A stretch of 24,106 nt of DNA from an uncultured Chloroflexota bacterium. GTDB taxonomy: Bacteria > Chloroflexota > Anaerolineae > Anaerolineales > Anaerolineaceae. The DNA is taken from positions 2,293 through 26,398 of the forward strand of contig CADBKS010000058.1 of assembly GCA_902795255.1 (NCBI GenBank), written 5' to 3'. Below are positions 21,415 to 24,106 of the stretch, in pieces. Each line of letters opens with the position of its first letter. The stretch's first letter is position 1. Under the pieces are notes generated by a model, which saw only the letters and a list, made by a program, of their open reading frames with translations, was not told the DNA's origin and searched no databases. Both the position numbers and the translations under genes were made by a program.

Positions 21415-24106
21415 TCAGCTCTCTGCAACTGTCAACACATCCCGCGGGCAGGCCTTCACACAGATCCCGCACGCGATGCATTTGGCCGCAGCCGGCATAT
21501 CTATTGTTTTCGCGATCACACCGGACGGGCAGACCTGTCTGCATTTGCCGCAGCCGGTGCAGACCTTCTTATTGATCATGTAAACACCCTTCGGGTTCCG
21601 GGTGATCGCCCCGACCGGACAGGCTTCGGCGCATTTGCCGCACTGCGTACAGACAGACGGCATAAAGGCATCTTCCGGCGTCCGTTCGATGCGCAGGCAG
21701 GCTTTTTCCGCGTCATCCGTCTTCTGATAAGCCAGCGCGCAGCTCCGGACACATTCCAAGCATCCGATACATTCTTTCCCCGTCCGGACCATGAGCCGTT
21801 TGCCGGGCGTTTCCGCCTTCAGTGCTTCCGGCGCCTTTCGGGCATAAGGCGTATTCTTCAGCGGCAGCTCCGTCTCCCGGATGCCGGTGAGCTGAAAATA
21901 AGCTTCCGCGATGGCAGGAGCCGTCGGGATCGAAGTGATCTCCCCGATGCCGATCGCCCCGTTGGCGATCTTCAGGCCCGGTTTTTCGACCACGATCGCC
22001 TGCACTTCCGGCGCTTCTGAAGCCCGGAACAGGCCCAGGCTCCCGTATTTGTCGGTCGGTTTGCAGTCCTTCAGACCGTAGCGTTCCGTCAGCGCGAAGC
22101 CCAGGGACATCACGACCCCGCCTTCGATCTGACCTTCGACAGAGAGCGGGTTGATGGCTTTGCCGACGTCATGCGCGGCCACCATCTTTTTCACCCGGCC
22201 GGTCTTCCGGTCCAGAATGCACATCTGTGTCGCGTAACCATAGGCCACATGGCTCACCGGATGCGGCACTTTGGCGCCAAGCGGATCGGTTTTCGCGAGA
22301 TATTCCCCGTAAAACTCCCGACCGGCCAGATCCCGAAGGGCATTCTTTTCCAGCGCCGCCCGCAGTTTGGCACAGGCACGGATGCAGGCTTCACCGGTGA
22401 CCGTCGTCTGGCGGCTCCCGGAAGTGTCCCCGGAATCCGGAGCGATCCAGGTGTTGGAACGTTCATAGACGATATCATCAAAAGAAAGGCCGGTCTCGTT
22501 CACCACCGTCTGCGTCAGAACGGTCCCCAGACCCTGCCCGATACAGGAGGCACCGGAATAGATATGCACCTTTCCGTCCGCTTCCACGATCAGTTTGCAG
22601 CGTCCCCAGTCCGGGATCCCGACGCCCACACCGGCATTCTTCAGCGCACAGGCCAGACCGACCGGTTCTCCGGCTGCCACAGCCGCGTCATACATCGGTT
22701 TGACCGCCTCCAGTGTCTCCACCAGGCCGGTGGAGTCATCCACGATCTGCCCGTTCGGCAGCACCCCGTGCGGACGGATCGCGTTGCGGTAACGGATCTC
22801 CCAGGGACTGATGCCGATCTTTCCGGCCATTTCATTCAGCAGGCTCTCGATGGCAAAACAGGTCTGCGTCACCCCGAACCCGCGGAACGCACCGGCCGGC
22901 GGGTTATTCGTGTAATAGGCCGTGCCCTCGATCTCAAAATTTTCATAAGCATAGGGTCCCGCCGCATGCGTGCAGGCACGCTCCAGCACCGGCCCGCCGA
23001 GAGAAGCAAAAGCGCCTGTATCGGAAACGACCTTTGCCTTCACCCCCTGAATGATCCCGTCCGCATTACAGCCGATAGTGAAATCCATATCGAAGGTATG
23101 GCGTTTGGGGTGGACGAGGATCGATTCGGCCCGGGTGAGCTTCACTTTGACCGGGACCCTGGCCAGATACGCGATCAGCGCAGCATGATGCTGAACGGTC
23201 ATATCCTCCTTGCCGCCGAAACCGCCGCCGACCAGCGCGTTCTGGACTTCGCACAGTTCATGCGGAACGCCCAGCATCTCCGCGCATTCGTGCAGCGTGG
23301 TATGGGAACTCTGGTCGGTCGTGATCAGCCGGACCCCGCCGTTTTCCAGCGGATAGGCAAAGCAGCACTCCGGTTCCAGAAAGGCATGTTCCGTCCACGG
23401 TGTCCGGAAATGGCGGTGCAGCACATATTCGGAACGGGCGATCGCCCCTTCGGCATCTCCGCGTGCAACATGTTTATGTGCCTGAATATTGTTTTTTTCG
23501 GTTTCAAATACCAGCGGAGCGCCCGGCTTCGCGGCCTCCTCCGGAGAGGAAACATAAGGCAGGACTTCGTAGTCCACCTTCACGAGCTTTTTGGCCGCTT
23601 CCAGCGTTTCGGGATCCAGCAGGGAAAGGCAGACGAAGTCACTGCTTTCATCATACAGATCGATAAACCAGAGTCCGCCGGATCCTCCGGCAAGATAAAA
23701 CACACGGTCCTGACTTGTACCCGCGAAGACCGGGGAAGGGGCAGACCAGACCGGCTCCGGTTCTGCGTTCAGCTCATTTTTGATCCGGTAGATATCCGCC
23801 GAGTCAGCAAGGCCATTCTCCTGACAGTCATTATTCAGTCCTTCCACAACAAAATAGGTATATTCACCAAGCTGTGCACAGGTGCCGCCCATGCTGTAAA
23901 AACCGGAGTTCTGAACGCCCACCATCGCATGTTCATGCGTCTCATCCTGTGTTTCCTCAGAAGACGGCTTGGCAGAGGTTTCCGTTTCCGCTTTTGTGGT
24001 ACGGTCCTCCTTCGTTTCAGTCTGGCTTTCTGTGACATCCGTAGGAGATTTCGTCGGAATCACATCCCAGAGTCCGCATCCGCCAAGCGTCAGAACCATA
24101 ACCGCA
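21415..24106 (-). CDS. chimera: lipoprotein N-terminus + N-truncated Mo-hydroxylase (XdhD/Se-dependent type) + 4x[4Fe-4S] ferredoxin; runs off right edge
   Basis: The frame is open to the right edge; numbering here is from ATG 24099, though the true start is probably outside, since codons upstream (AV) continue a signal peptide. Residues 1-8 end in the lipobox LGGC (C8). A Ser/Thr/Glu-rich linker (15-58) and a beta-propeller-like segment (60-about 150) follow. From about 155-165 it becomes a molybdenum hydroxylase: AAKKLVKVDYEVLP, GGGFGGKED (291-299), AGAFRGFG (402-409), GQGLGT (521-526), GSRQTT (561-566) and catalytic E720 in GIGEIT. The expected first 90 or so residues of the hydroxylase are missing. 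Residues 766-894 are a ferredoxin with 16 Cys in four CxxCxxCxxxC sets. A Sec-type lipoprotein signal on a Moco enzyme is biologically odd, so the join may be a deletion or an assembly artefact. Confidence 0.8.
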   Translation of the reverse strand, partial: AVMVLTLGGCGLWDVIPTKSPTDVTESQTETKEDRTTKAETETSAKPSSEETQDETHEHAMVGVQNSGFYSMGGTCAQLGEYTYFVVEGLNNDCQENGLADSADIYRIKNELNAEPEPVWSAPSPVFAGTSQDRVFYLAGGSGGLWFIDLYDESSDFVCLSLLDPETLEAAKKLVKVDYEVLPYVSSPEEAAKPGAPLVFETEKNNIQAHKHVARGDAEGAIARSEYVLHRHFRTPWTEHAFLEPECCFAYPLENGGVRLITTDQSSHTTLHECAEMLGVPHELCEVQNALVGGGFGGKEDMTVQHHAALIAYLARVPVKVKLTRAESILVHPKRHTFDMDFTIGCNADGIIQGVKAKVVSDTGAFASLGGPVLERACTHAAGPYAYENFEIEGTAYYTNNPPAGAFRGFGVTQTCFAIESLLNEMAGKIGISPWEIRYRNAIRPHGVLPNGQIVDDSTGLVETLEAVKPMYDAAVAAGEPVGLACALKNAGVGVGIPDWGRCKLIVEADGKVHIYSGASCIGQGLGTVLTQTVVNETGLSFDDIVYERSNTWIAPDSGDTSGSRQTTVTGEACIRACAKLRAALEKNALRDLAGREFYGEYLAKTDPLGAKVPHPVSHVAYGYATQMCILDRKTGRVKKMVAAHDVGKAINPLSVEGQIEGGVVMSLGFALTERYGLKDCKPTDKYGSLGLFRASEAPEVQAIVVEKPGLKIANGAIGIGEITSIPTAPAIAEAYFQLTGIRETELPLKNTPYARKAPEALKAETPGKRLMVRTGKECIGCLECVRSCALAYQKTDDAEKACLRIERTPEDAFMPSVCTQCGKCAEACPVGAITRNPKGVYMINKKVCTGCGKCRQVCPSGVIAKTIDMPAAAKCIACGICVKACPRDVLTVAES

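Overview
The window looks like a chromosomal segment of a GC-rich (roughly 58-60% by eye) anaerobic, fermentative bacterium. A Clostridia/Christensenellales-like Firmicute is my best guess. A Chloroflexi (Anaerolineae-type) origin cannot be excluded. The guess rests on AGGAGG-type ribosome sites, an E. coli YgeSTU-like xdhABC operon, a heterodimeric ABC exporter of the TM287/288 type, and an oligopeptide-binding protein with a plain Sec signal. No rRNA, tRNA, CRISPR array or transposase was seen.

Layout. Positions 1-10.55 kb are all on the + strand. They hold the 3' part of a Gfo/Idh/MocA oxidoreductase, two polytopic GT-C-like membrane proteins, SurE and an L-asparaginase. A 283-bp intergenic region with inverted heptanucleotide arrays follows. 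Next comes a tightly overlapping set: M50 protease, TyrA-like dehydrogenase, GIY-YIG protein and Era. A lone solute-binding protein follows and ends at a strong bidirectional terminator (10560-10587). From 10.65 kb to the right edge everything is on the - strand. In transcription order from the right edge this is: a lipoprotein/xanthine dehydrogenase/ferredoxin chimera; xdhA-xdhB-xdhC; a Cys-rich membrane protein with a radical SAM protein; a two-gene ABC exporter; and a PHP-type metallohydrolase whose N-terminal domain is a separate gene preceded by a 21-codon ORF.

How the genes work together. XdhABC should form a three-subunit molybdenum hydroxylase (Mo-cofactor, FAD and 2x[2Fe-2S] subunits) for purine oxidation. 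The next gene upstream encodes a second Mo-hydroxylase of the XdhD / Se-dependent type, with a four-cluster ferredoxin fused at its C-terminus. The ABC pair is an asymmetric heterodimer with one degenerate and one consensus ATP site. The Gfo/Idh and GT-C genes suggest glycan or polyprenyl-linked sugar metabolism.

Most notable points: (1) the second Mo-hydroxylase has lost its N-terminus and is joined in frame to the start of an unrelated lipoprotein, either a deletion fusion or an assembly chimera; (2) one ABC subunit carries an apparent 22-nt deletion that puts its conserved C-terminal tail out of frame; (3) 7-bp-period tandem repeats of different sequence sit at the 3' ends of three genes; (4) a GIY-YIG gene has no ATG/GTG/TTG start; (5) a 21-codon ORF with a near-perfect Shine-Dalgarno is stop-start coupled to the split PHP gene pair; (6) three 32-bp repeats with phased A-tracts lie upstream of the ABC promoter.
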